Positions 1-9,585 of a stretch of 64,000 nt of DNA are shown piece after piece. The translations under genes were made by a program, and so were the position numbers. The notes beneath the pieces were generated by a model, which worked only from the letters and a program-made list of their open reading frames with translations, was not told where the DNA came from and ran no database searches. The first letter of the stretch is position 1, and each line of letters begins with the position of its first letter. The DNA lies in the NCBI GenBank assembly GCA_004565275.1, contig SDOX01000078.1, positions 62,257-126,256 on the forward strand, written 5' to 3'. The stretch is from Nannochloropsis salina CCMP1776. Lineage: Eukaryota; Sar; Eustigmatophyceae; Eustigmatales; Monodopsidaceae.

Positions 1-15
1 AAATGTTTCCATGGA

Positions 16-1791
16 GTGGATAAAAGTCTTTGGTACTGGAGATTATGGGATTTAATGCCTTACTCAATGCGTCACTTTGAATGACGCCGCGGCATACTAG
101 GGAGGTTGACAGGTTGGAGGGCCTTTCAACCGTCAAATAAAGTGAAACCTTTCATTTTTGTTGATCCTTGATATACACGTGGCACCAGAGCAATCTTTTG
201 GTACGTCTATGCGACAGAAACAAAGTGAAGCACCATGCCAGTTTTGAAGTTAGTCGACAAACTTGTCTTCCGCGCGCTACACAAGAACCGAAATTCGACG
301 GAAAAAAATTATCAAGATGTACCCGAGTTGTAAATACTGATGCTCATTTTGCTAGTTATGTGGACTGTGCCCTAATTATGTTCGCAATGCTTGCTTCTTC
401 ATTCGGTCAAAATCGTAATCTGAAAAATTTATCCGAAACCTTTTCCCGGCCTCTCTCTTGAAATATTTCTCACGACCATCACCTTTGATTAAAGTCCCTA
501 TAATCCCGAAAGAAGCTGCCTTTGTAAATCACTAATTTTACATCTGAGCGTGGCTCTGCATTACCCGGCAAAAATGTTCAGCATGAGTGCGCAGCTTGCT
601 TTGCCGACCAAAGGCGGCGCTATCTAGAGACGACTTTGCTTATATTGTCTTCATTTTTAAAAATTGCTCATGCAATTCATATAAAGATTTTTCTTCTTTT
701 TTTTCCGCAGTTTTTTTCGCACGCTTTTTTCGTCTTGACTTACCCACCCCCTTCGCCCCGCACTTGAAAATAAGGAACAACTTTTATCATTTCAGCTTTC
801 TTCCCATTTTAAGTAAGCCACGTATCCTTTCCAATTTTCATAAATCAATATGAAGAGAATCAAAAAGCACACACAAATATCCCATTATAAGTGCATGTGG
901 AATCCACTGGAAAGGAAGATGAAGGAAAAACAGCTTTGTCCTTTTTCCCTACTCCGCCGCCCCTACCTCTCTCACTCCCTTCGCTTTCTACTGATGCTAT
1001 TTGGCCATCCGCCCTTTCGCGTCACTTCTGACGTCCCAGAAAATGCCAAGCTTCTCTCCTAAAGAGACGGAATACGAGGTGAAAGGGGTCAGGCGGGAAT
1101 GAGAAAGACGGGGAGGTGTGGAAAAGCGACGAGTCAACGAGTAATTTCTTCGACCCATGGCCTTAAAAAGAGATTGTGAGCCTCTGCCGACGACGAAATT
1201 ATCGCACCATGCAAGAAGTTGATGAGGCACTGATGTTCCAATCACACAATTCTCTGAAAAAGGTCGGCCGGGAGAACCCAGGGAGAAGTCTGAAAGAACC
1301 GACGGAAGGCTTTCCTCTTCACATATCGATTCATCCCCATCTTTGTCCCCTCTTTTCTATTTTTCGCCTTCTGCCCGGCCTTACTCCCTCCCTGCCCTCC
1401 TCCCTCCCTTCTTTTCTTCCCACCTGGCCACAGGAACGTCCAATAGAAGACATCGATGCCCATGTAGCTGCTCCGCTTTGCTTTCCTGAAAACGAAGAAA
1501 AGGCAACAATAGGCATGAAGAGGAGAGGATGTGAAAAGAATCACCAAGGAGAAATCAGTATACCCCGGATCTACACGGACGGATATCAATCTTCTTCGAG
1601 TTGGGTCCTTCGCATTTTCAAACCAAAGAGAAGGGCAAAAGGAAAAGAAATAAAAAATAGGAAAACAGGGATAGCACAGGATAGGCCCACCTTGGGTATA
1701 AGTGATGGTCGACGTGATCGAGCTCTGCGAGGAGGTCGATCGTATAGGCCATGTACCACTGGTTGATGGGAACGGCATTGCACTACAAGGA
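16..1791. repeat. Left copy of a segmental duplication
   Basis: This stretch is closely similar, in the same orientation, to 3581-5837. Both start at 'gtggataaa' and both end at the same point next to 'gcactacaagga', after which they diverge abruptly. The left copy is ~1.78 kb and the right ~2.26 kb. The extra length in the right copy is a 327-bp insertion (3797-4123) and an internal tandem duplication (~4706-4960). The two copies flank a unique sulfotransferase gene. The 16-1000 part holds no gene I can support. Confidence 0.9.
1205..1791 (-). pseudogene. Orphaned 3' end of the desaturase-like membrane gene
   Basis: This is the left-copy equivalent of the last three exons of the gene at 5254-7481. 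The exon encoding QWYMAYTIDLLAELDHVD, the short exon with SSYMGIDVFYW and the terminal exon are all recognisable on the minus strand. Homology stops at the 3' splice site of the first of these exons, so the upstream exons are absent. In the terminal exon the left copy has two extra bases ('atcacacaat' against 'atcacaat'), which shifts the frame before the stop codon used in the right copy. The fragment has no start of its own and is most simply a truncated, decaying duplicate. It could still be transcribed antisense to or through its surroundings. Confidence 0.75.
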
Positions 1792-2087
1792 GTGTCAAAA
1801 CCATTATTTCTATATTGGCGTCAAGGTTGCTTTCACATTTCTAGAGACGGGAATATTTTGGTGTTAATAGGATCGACCCAAGTTTCGGATCTAATCTGAA
1901 TCTAGAAGTGGTCTGAAGTTCAAACTTTGAACGAGCTTTCGGAAGTTTCAGGAATAACGGTGATTGCTTTAATGTCAACAGTTTTGGGTAGTAGGGGTCA
2001 ATAATCTAATGTCCTTTCTTTCTCACTTTCTCACTTTCTCACTGTTTCTCCTCAAAATGAATTGTTCGTATTTTGAAGGTTATATGG

Positions 2088-2906
2088 ATGTCGATACATC
2101 CTTCAATATTTGCTCTCCCCATCAAATGGAGGAGAATATTCATACTGGTGACTCTACAACTCTTTGTCGCATTTATGGTAACACAAAATGGAAATTTTGC
2201 AAGCCCTCAGGCCACTGAAGATGTCCTTAGTGGAACCAAGGTCCGATACTTTGGTGTTGGTGCGAATAAGACTGGCACAACAAGTCTTGCGAGAGCCCTT
2301 CAAGAACTTGGCTTTCGTGTCGCTCCTCAATTTGATTACGAGATATTATTGCCGCACTGGATTAAAAGGAACTTCCAAGTCATTGTCGATCACGTTCGAC
2401 AAGATGAGAGTGATGCGTTTCAAGATGTACCCTTCAGTCACGACTTTACATACCAGGCATTGGACTTAGCCTTCCCAGAGAGCAAGTTTATCTTGACGGA
2501 GCGGTCCAGCTCTGATGTTTGGTTTGAGTCTTTGCGAAGTTTCCACGGAAAAGTGTTCAATGGTACAAAGATGATGACTGCTAACAATGGGACCACGTGG
2601 AACACGCCGACCATTTCCGATCTTAAGCAGGCGAACCTTACCTTTCCTGGTTTTATTTATAGCTGGGTCAAGTCTGTATTTGATCTCCCAGACAATGATG
2701 AGGATGCTAGCAAGCTACTCTACAATAAGGATCACTTTATTAGGTACTATGAGCGACACAACTTGGCAGTAAGATATTATTTTTCTAGTCGGCCTGACGA
2801 TCTGTTGGTACTAAATGTGGAAGACGATGACGCTATGGAAAGGTTATGTAGCTTTGTCGGCAAACCATGTCCCGGTCGACGCTTTCCTGATATTCATCCA
2901 TCTTAA
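2088..2906 (+). CDS. Type II membrane sulfotransferase-like protein
   Basis: A single-exon gene of 272 residues. Residues ~15-32 form one hydrophobic segment (ILVTLQLFVAFMV) behind a short basic N-terminus, as in Golgi type II enzymes. It is followed by GVGANKTGTTSLARAL, the 5'-phosphosulfate loop that binds the PAPS cofactor in the P-loop sulfotransferase family; the K-T-G-T-T-S signature is intact. Further on, LAFPESKFILTERSSSDVW matches the strand and 3'-phosphate-binding region of the same family, with Arg and Ser in the expected order. Several N-glycosylation sequons (NGT, NLT) fit a lumenal domain. The likely role is transfer of sulfate to a glycan or small acceptor; the acceptor cannot be told. 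The ATG at 2088 was chosen as the first ATG in frame just before the membrane anchor. The gene sits alone between the two duplicated arms. Confidence 0.8.
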   Translation: MSIHPSIFALPIKWRRIFILVTLQLFVAFMVTQNGNFASPQATEDVLSGTKVRYFGVGANKTGTTSLARALQELGFRVAPQFDYEILLPHWIKRNFQVIVDHVRQDESDAFQDVPFSHDFTYQALDLAFPESKFILTERSSSDVWFESLRSFHGKVFNGTKMMTANNGTTWNTPTISDLKQANLTFPGFIYSWVKSVFDLPDNDEDASKLLYNKDHFIRYYERHNLAVRYYFSSRPDDLLVLNVEDDDAMERLCSFVGKPCPGRRFPDIHPS

Positions 2907-3580
2907 TCAAACCTGAGGTCCTTTGGCGAGGAGAGTAGAGAATAATAACGATTTTCTTTTTTGTCGTTGAAGCAAAATGTACGTGCATCAACAACTGCCG
3001 TTTAATCCTTTAAACACCAGCTGCACGGCCTTGGTCCGGTAGCTCACCCCATTCCACCTCACCCTCGAGATAATCCACGGCTCGAAATTCAAATAACTTC
3101 CATTGATGTCCCACTTATACATTCATTTAGCTTTAGCACAAACATTCAGACATATATACACGCATGTAACCCTGCAAATATTTTACGCAGGTATGTTGGC
3201 CTTGGGAATGCGGAAATATGGTTCACCTCGTCACCAGGAAAGAAATAGCGCTTCATGGGTTACATGCATCCATGGAACGTCAGCCTGACACAAAAATTTC
3301 TCAGTCTCTACTCCTGATCATGAATGTTCAATCTAAGCATTTCCAGGTAGAGCACGGTCTTGGAGGTATTTACGGTTTCAGTATTGCTCCTTAAAGCACG
3401 CAGGCCTCAAGCTTTCGTAATCGGATTCTAGGGACAGAGCCTCCAGAAGAGATGCGTAAATCTTCGGTTTTCCATGGCGGGAAAATAAGCACAGGCTTGT
3501 GTTCAATCAGCAGCTTTCGCCTTTCTGGTACGCAGGTATGCACTCAGCATTTGAAAGTTCAAATAAATTGTTTTTATTCG
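2907..3580. other. Intergenic, no feature seen
   Basis: Between the sulfotransferase stop and the right duplication arm I see only short, unconvincing frames and no recognisable RNA gene or repeat. Confidence 0.5.
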
Positions 3581-3796
3581 GTGGATAAAGTCTTTGGCAC
3601 ACTGATGATGACGGAAGTTCATGAGATATAATGCCTTACTCGGCGCGCTATTGTGAATGACGCCGTGGCATACTAGGGAGGTTGACAGGTTGGAAGGTCT
3701 TTCACCCATCAAGTAAAGTCAAACCTTTCAGTCTAATTGCTCCTTGAGAGAGACCTAGGATCAGAACAATATTCTTATTCGTCTACGCGGGAGAAA

Positions 3797-4123
3797 TGTT
3801 GTGTGAATTTTTCACCACAATCAATATTCTCCCTGAGAATTTTCACCAAAGATTCACCCCAAAAGCTCCTACCAAAGACACCGGTCGACGCCAGTCCTGT
3901 TGTTTTATAATGATATATCATTTAAAATGATTAGGTGGACGCACATCATGATATTTCACTGCGGTGATCTACTGCGAATCGTTATACACCTTCCCTACCA
4001 CCCGGTGGTGACGACTGTAAAACGGCTGTAACGGTAATCCTGTGTAACTGCTCTCGACCTCCTATCGCCGATCCTTTCTACCCTTCGTGTCATAATCATG
4101 TCATTTCTATACTCGCGTCTAGA
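3797..4123. mobile_element. 327-bp insertion in the right duplication arm
   Basis: Aligned to the left copy (position 220/221, 'gacagaaa|caaagtg'), the right copy carries 327 extra bases between 'gggagaaa' and 'caaagtgaag'. The right end of the insert (4089-4120) closely matches 60715-60746, where it adjoins a break in pseudogene homology. This suggests an insertion sequence of a dispersed family, or a deletion from the left copy. No coding frame or clear terminal inverted repeat is visible. Confidence 0.45.
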
Positions 4124-4705
4124 CAAAGTGAAGCACTATGCCAGTTTTGAAGTAAGTCGACAAACTTGTCTTCCGCGCGCTGCACAAGAACCGAAAATTA
4201 TTCCGATCAAAAACATTCATCAAGATTTACCCGAGTTGGTAAGCCTGATTTTCCATTTGTTTGTTAGGTGGACTGTGCCCTAAAAATGTTTGCAATGCTT
4301 CTTTATCTCGATCGAAATTGAATTCTGAAAAATTTATCCGAAACCCTTTCCCGGCCTCTCTCTTGAAACATTTCTCGTTACCATCACCTTTGCTTACAGT
4401 CCCTATAACCCCGAAAGAAGCTGGCCTTTTTTAATCACTCATGTAACATCTAAGCAAGGCTCTGCATTACCCGGCAACATACATGCAACATAAATGCGCA
4501 GCTTGCTTTGCCGACCAATTGCGGCGCTATTTAGAGATGACTTTGCTTACATTGTCTCATTTGTCAAAATGTGTTCTTGCAACTCACATAAAGAGGAATA
4601 CTACAAGAAAATTTCGTTCGCACGCTTTTTCCGTCTTGACTTACCCACACCCTTTGCCACGCACTTGAAAAGAGTAAGGAAGGCTGTCATCATTTCAACT
4701 TTCTT

Positions 4706-4960
4706 CCCATTTTGAATAAGCAATGCATCCCAATTCTCTCCAAATTCAATCAATCAGTATGAAGTGAATCAAAAAACACGAAGAAATATCCCATGTTTAA
4801 TGTATTTTATACTACAACGTAGTATCCACCTCATAGATTCCCATTTTAATAAGCAATGCATCACAATCCTTTCCAAATTCAATCAATGAGTATGAAGAGA
4901 TTCAAAAAGCACGAAGAACTATCCCATGTTTAATGTGTTTAACTCTTCAACGTAGAATCC
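4706..4960. repeat. Tandem duplication, ~130-bp unit
   Basis: Two adjacent similar units, the first starting 'cccattttgaataagcaatg' near 4706 and the second 'cccattttaataagcaatg' near 4840. Both run through 'aattcaatcaat', 'cacgaaga' and 'tatcccatgtttaatgt'. The left duplication arm has a single shorter equivalent, so this arose after or independently of the larger duplication. Confidence 0.75.
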
Positions 4961-5253
4961 ACTGGAAAGGAAGATGAAGGAAAAACAGCTTTGTCCTTCT
5001 TCCCTACTCCGCCCCCCCTACCTCTCTCACTCCCTTCGCTTTCTACTGATGCTATTTGGCCATCCGCCCTTTCGAGTCACTTCTGACGTCCCAGAAAATG
5101 CCAAGCTTCTCTCCTAAAGAGACGGAATATGAGATGGAAGGGATGAGGCGGGAATGAGAAAGACGGGGAGGTGTGGAAGAGCGACGAGTCAACGAGTAAT
5201 TTCTTCGACCCATGGCCTTAAAAAGAGATTGTGAGCCTCTGCCGACGACGAAA

Positions 5254-7481
5254 TTATCGCACCATGCAAGAAGTTGATAAGGCACTGATGTTCCAATCAC
5301 AATTCTCTGAAAAAGGTCGGCCGGGAGAACCCAGGGAGAAGTCTGAAAGAACCGACGGAAGGCTTTCCTCTTCACATATCGATTCATCCCCATCTTTGTC
5401 CCCTCTTTTCTATTTTTCGCCTTCTGCCCGGCCTTACTCCCTCCCTGCCCTCCTCCCTCCCTTCTTTTCTTCCCACCTGGCCACAGGAATGTCCAATAGA
5501 AGACATCGATGCCCATGTAGCTGCTCCGCTTTGCTTTCCTGAAAACGAAGAAAAGGCAACAATAGGCATGAAGAGGAGAGGATGTGAAAAGAATCACCAA
5601 GGAGAAATCAGTACACCCCGGATCTGCACGGACGGATATCAATCTTCTTCGAGTTGGGTCCTTCGCATTTTCAAACCAAAGAGAAGGGCAAAAGGAAAAG
5701 AAATAAAAAATAGGAAAACAGGGACAGCACAGGATAAGCCCACCTTGGGTATAAGTGATGGTCGACGTGATCGAGCTCTGCGAGGAGGTCGATCGTATAG
5801 GCCATGTACCACTGGTTGATGGGAACGGCATTGCACTACAAGGAAGGAAAAAGAAAGGACAAAGGGGTGGAAAGGATGGTTAGGGTGAGCCAGGGCGGTG
5901 GAGAGAGGTACGAGGGGAAAGGAGGGTGCTTGTGGTTAAGGCCAGGCGTGTCTTCATTTTGGCAGGATGAGGGTGGAGAAGAATCTTGTCGCTGTAAAGT
6001 CAAGACAGCCATCTTTTGAACGCTTCTTATCTCAAAGATCTGCCTCTATTACCGTCTCCTGCATTTCAGTCCCCTATTGTCCTATTCCCCCGCCTTTCCT
6101 CCCTCTTGTCCCCCCACGCCCACCTTATAGCGCCCGTCGGGAGCAGGCGGCTCGGAGGGTTTCCCGTCGTCATGGCCTTTGAAGTTCAACGTCAGGGTGA
6201 TAAAGAGCCATAGACCCTGCGGACCAAAGAGACGTGCCGAAGGGAACGAGGTCAGTCCACCCCTGGCGCGAGTTCGCCGCCTCCCAGTATGCAAAGGGTT
6301 CATCGGGACAAGTCCCTCCGCCTCAGCGTCTTGAGCCAAAGAGGACCCGGTTATCATCTGACACCTACCGTGAAGTTGATGTGGAGCAAGACTGGATCGA
6401 AAAGGGGGAGGGGGTGGATAGGAGGCAACGTCGGAGTGGGGAGTGAGGAGACTGGGCGGGTGGGTGTGAAGACGGAAAGAAGGAGAGGGGGAGAAAGGGA
6501 AAGGAAAAGATGATAGGCAGGTTAGAACGCACTGTTATTAAGCCCCCAATATTTGTAGCGGATGGCAAGCTCGATGGTAGGGACCAGCCAAGTGCAGCAC
6601 TCCACCAACGCCATCTCCCAGGTCTGGGGGGAGGGAGGAAGGGAGGGAGGGAGGGAGGGAGGGAGGGAGGGAGGGAGGGAGGGAGGGAGGGAGGGAGGGA
6701 GGGAGGGAGGGAGGGAGGGAGGGAGGAGGGAGGGTAGAGAGGGAGGGAAGAAGGGAGGTCGGTCTTACATGCGGGCCAGAGACGACAGGCTTCAGCAAGG
6801 TGGACAAACGCCGAGGATGAAGAGGGAGAGGGAGGGAAGGAGGGAGCGAGGGAGGTAGGGAGGGTACCTGGTGTGAAAAGAAGCGGTGTAGGAGTCCCCA
6901 CCCCATGATGGCCCGCCAGTAGGCGTGGCAGAAGGCGAAAAGAACGCCCTTCCACGTGGGCCCATGGCCGTACCAGGTGAGGAGAAACTGTGCAGAAAGG
7001 GCTGATGGGACAGTATGAGGGAGGGAAGCTCGTTGGAGTAGGGAGGGAGAGGATTCAAAAGGCTTTGTGCGAGGACGGATCGAGCCAGGCCTCGCTTCTC
7101 CCGGCCAGGGGAGGGACGAGTCGCCTTCCTTACCCCTTCCCTCCCTTCCTCCCCTTCCTCTCCTCTTTTTTCCAATTTTTAGGCACTGTATTCATTCCGA
7201 GGCTTGAGCTGCGAGGTGGAAGGGAAGGTCAACCTGGCAATACATATTTCTCCAACCCTCCTTTCCCTCCCTCCCTCCCGCCCTTCCTCCCTCCCTCCCG
7301 CCCTCCCTCCCTGCATCCCTGCATCCCTGCATCCCTGCATCCCTCCCCACTTACAGGCTGCCAACAGCAGGAACATGGGAAAGTTAAGGAGCCAGTTGAA
7401 GGTGTCCACGTAAGGGAAGAGGCTCAAAAGGTAGGAAGGCGTCCCAGTGGAGCGGATATCCTCGTCGAAGGCGTCGGTCTC
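5254..7481 (-). CDS. Polytopic membrane protein with desaturase-like His boxes (N-terminal exon unresolved)
   Basis: Seven minus-strand exons join with consistent phases: 7355-7481, 6868-7001, 6533-6623, 6369-6391, 6124-6216, 5744-5835, 5477-5538 and a terminal exon 5342-5254 (eight segments in all). They give ~285 residues. Hydrophobic segments include FNWLLNFPMFLLLAASL, the stretch ending GLLHRFFSHQ, MALVECCTWLVPTIELA, and ILLHINFTGLWLFITLTL. Two histidine clusters resemble membrane di-iron enzymes: HRFFSH (HX4H) and HVDHHLYP (HXXHH, like the last box of front-end desaturases). A second HXXHH box is not evident, so desaturase or hydroxylase is a suggestion only. The N-terminal exon upstream of ETDAFDED was not located with confidence. 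The 3' exons are duplicated as a pseudogene at 1205-1791. Long (GGGA)n on the plus strand fills the introns. Confidence 0.6.
6629..6735. repeat. (GGGA)n microsatellite in intron
   Basis: About 107 bases of near-perfect GGGA tetranucleotide repeat on the plus strand, lying just upstream (sense) of the 3' splice site of the exon at 6533-6623. On the sense strand of that gene it is CCCT, i.e. an extended polypyrimidine tract. Confidence 0.95.
7309..7345. repeat. (CCCTGCAT)n tandem repeat
   Basis: Four to five copies of an 8-bp unit CCCTGCAT next to CCCT tracts, beside the donor site of the exon 7355-7481. Confidence 0.9.
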
Positions 7482-9585
7482 CTGGGACGAAGAGGAGAGA
7501 AGAAAGGGCCGCGTCGCGGGTAAATAAAACTTAAATGGTCAGTGTCGAGGACAAAAGAGCATGACACGCGTCTTCACAGGCATCGGAAGCAGGAATGCTA
7601 CCCGGAGGAGAGACCAAGAGGACGATTCCACTCCTGGCGGCCCATCCCCCCACTGACGCCTCTCCCAATGCTCCCAGCGGCCTAAACATCTGCATTCCCA
7701 CACCCAGCAAAAGATATTGAATGCCCTACCTTGCCTTGTACCATGAAGGAGGTGCTTTTTCCCTCTTTTCCGGGCTCCACTCCTCTGTCCTGGTCCACCT
7801 CCTCCCCTCTTCCCCCTGGACTCCTTCCATATCCAGCCCCCGTTACCCTTCTTTCCCCATGCCCTTTTCTATTCAATCCATGTGTTTCCTCGCCCAACCC
7901 CAAGTGCTGCGGATGCAGACGACGTTTTTCCTCCTGTCGCTTTCTCTCGGCTGTGGCAGCTGAGTGGGAGCGCAGAAGGGGGCCAGCAGGAGAGGATGCA
8001 GCGGCCTCGCTTTTATGAGATTTCTTAACGTAGCACATTCCTTTGTGAAACGATGGGAATAAACGTTATGGTCCTATCTCCCCTGAAATAGACCCGATTG
8101 GGTGTATGTCGAGCTGTAGCCGACCGATGTTTCTCGCAGCCACTTCGATCTAAAGTTAATTTGTGGGAGAGATAGGGAAGTTCAGTTGCATGGACAGGAA
8201 CGGTGGAATGGTGCAGCAATGACGATTATATGGCAAGCCTGACTCAATGGAGTTGTTGGGTAAGGAAATAATAATCAAGCGGACTGCCTGTAAGGTCAGA
8301 GAAAGCCCGAGCGTGGGCACGCGCGCGTCCTCTTTGTGCCAAGACATGGAAAGCTCGGTAGCCGATCAAATCAAAGCCATCAAGATCGTATCCGTCTACC
8401 AATGTCACCGGAAAACACCTGTTAGGGACTCATAAAAACATGCTTTCGGTCTCAAAGTACCCGCAGACAGTCCCTTCGACCATCGATGGCTTCCGCGTCG
8501 ACATGGTCTTGGCGAGGTTGTCGCTTTTCGCTGCCCATTATTTCAACGGGATGTAGGCGCAGATATCTTACCTGACAACACGCCAGACGCACAAGCCGTG
8601 GCCTCCCCGGATACGAATAACTCTGATCTTTGACCTTTGCTAATCTCACGGCACGAGCTCATGCGCAAGCACCAGGATGCGTACTGCGTATTTTTCCTGC
8701 CAAGCAGGCGGCGCCTCACCAAAAAATGGCTTTCCACGGGATTTTTTTGGGTTCCATTTCGCTCGTCTCGCCGCGTCGCTCGATTTTGCCGTGCGAGTTC
8801 TAGCTACATTCACCGACATGTTTTATACGTTGGAAAATATTCGCGCGCATCCCTCATAAAAAATGTTGCAGTCCGGTAAAGCAGTCATCTTCGGTGCAGA
8901 GAAGTAGAGGACCATCGGTGTACAAGGAAAAAAGGTCATATTAGGGTATTGCTACAGTTAAATAGGTCACAAAACCTTGCCAGCCCAATAGCCAGCAGCT
9001 ACGACTCGTAGTGAAAACGCCCGCTCGAGCAGGACAAGATACATATATATGTATATGAGTTCACAGGTACATCATTGTAAGAAGAAGTAAATCCACTTTT
9101 ACATCAAATGGAGGAGACTTCGACAAAGTTGAGGACAAGCAAGCCTGAAAAGGGGGAAAAATGATCTTTTCCCCTGAAAAAAAGAGGGAAAGCCATTGAG
9201 AAATTTTGCGTAAAGTAAGAAGCAACGAAAACGGCCATCCCAGAGCGGCTAATTTCACACCTCATATGTATACGCTTATCGAACCCTCTTCTTTTAGCTT
9301 CAAAATCGGCCCTGATAAGCCCCCCATTTATTCGTCATGATGTCTCCACTATCCTATTATCTATATCCTTTTCCCATCACCCAGCATATTCGAGCCTATT
9401 CACTCCTCCTACAAGCGATTTAAGTGGCGTGACAGGCACTCAAGTGAAATTTTCTGTGTCCCTATCCCCCTTTCTCTTTGGTGATTCACATGCAAAATAA
9501 CGCTAGTGATACACTCAACAAGCGGCTGTTCGACCGAAGCATACTGCTAGCATATAAAATTCCTTCTTTCCTTGAATTGTCCGCC
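7482..9585. other. Region without a supported gene
   Basis: The missing N-terminal exon of the desaturase-like gene probably lies within about 7482-8038 on the minus strand, but I could not fix a phase-compatible exon. From ~8040 to 9585 only short, overlapping frames of no recognisable character appear, and no RNA gene was recognised. Confidence 0.4.

Larger units (their letters stand above)
3581..5837. repeat. Right copy of a segmental duplication
   Basis: The direct-repeat partner of 16-1791. It includes the functional-looking 3' exons of the membrane gene (5254-5835), a 327-bp insertion not present in the left copy, and a ~130-bp internal tandem duplication. The right boundary lies within the polypyrimidine/acceptor region of the exon that begins at 5835. 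Confidence 0.9.

Noticed and set aside
5052-5831. A 259-codon minus-strand open frame
   Set aside because: It crosses three introns of the membrane gene. The spliced model uses different frames in each exon and better protein continuity.
6365-6955. Long Ser/Leu/Pro-rich and Gly/Arg/Glu-rich frames over GGGA tracts (also at 13477-14018, 14216-15383, 23643-24605)
   Set aside because: They are translations of intronic microsatellites, which lack stops in several frames, and they run through real exons in the wrong frame.
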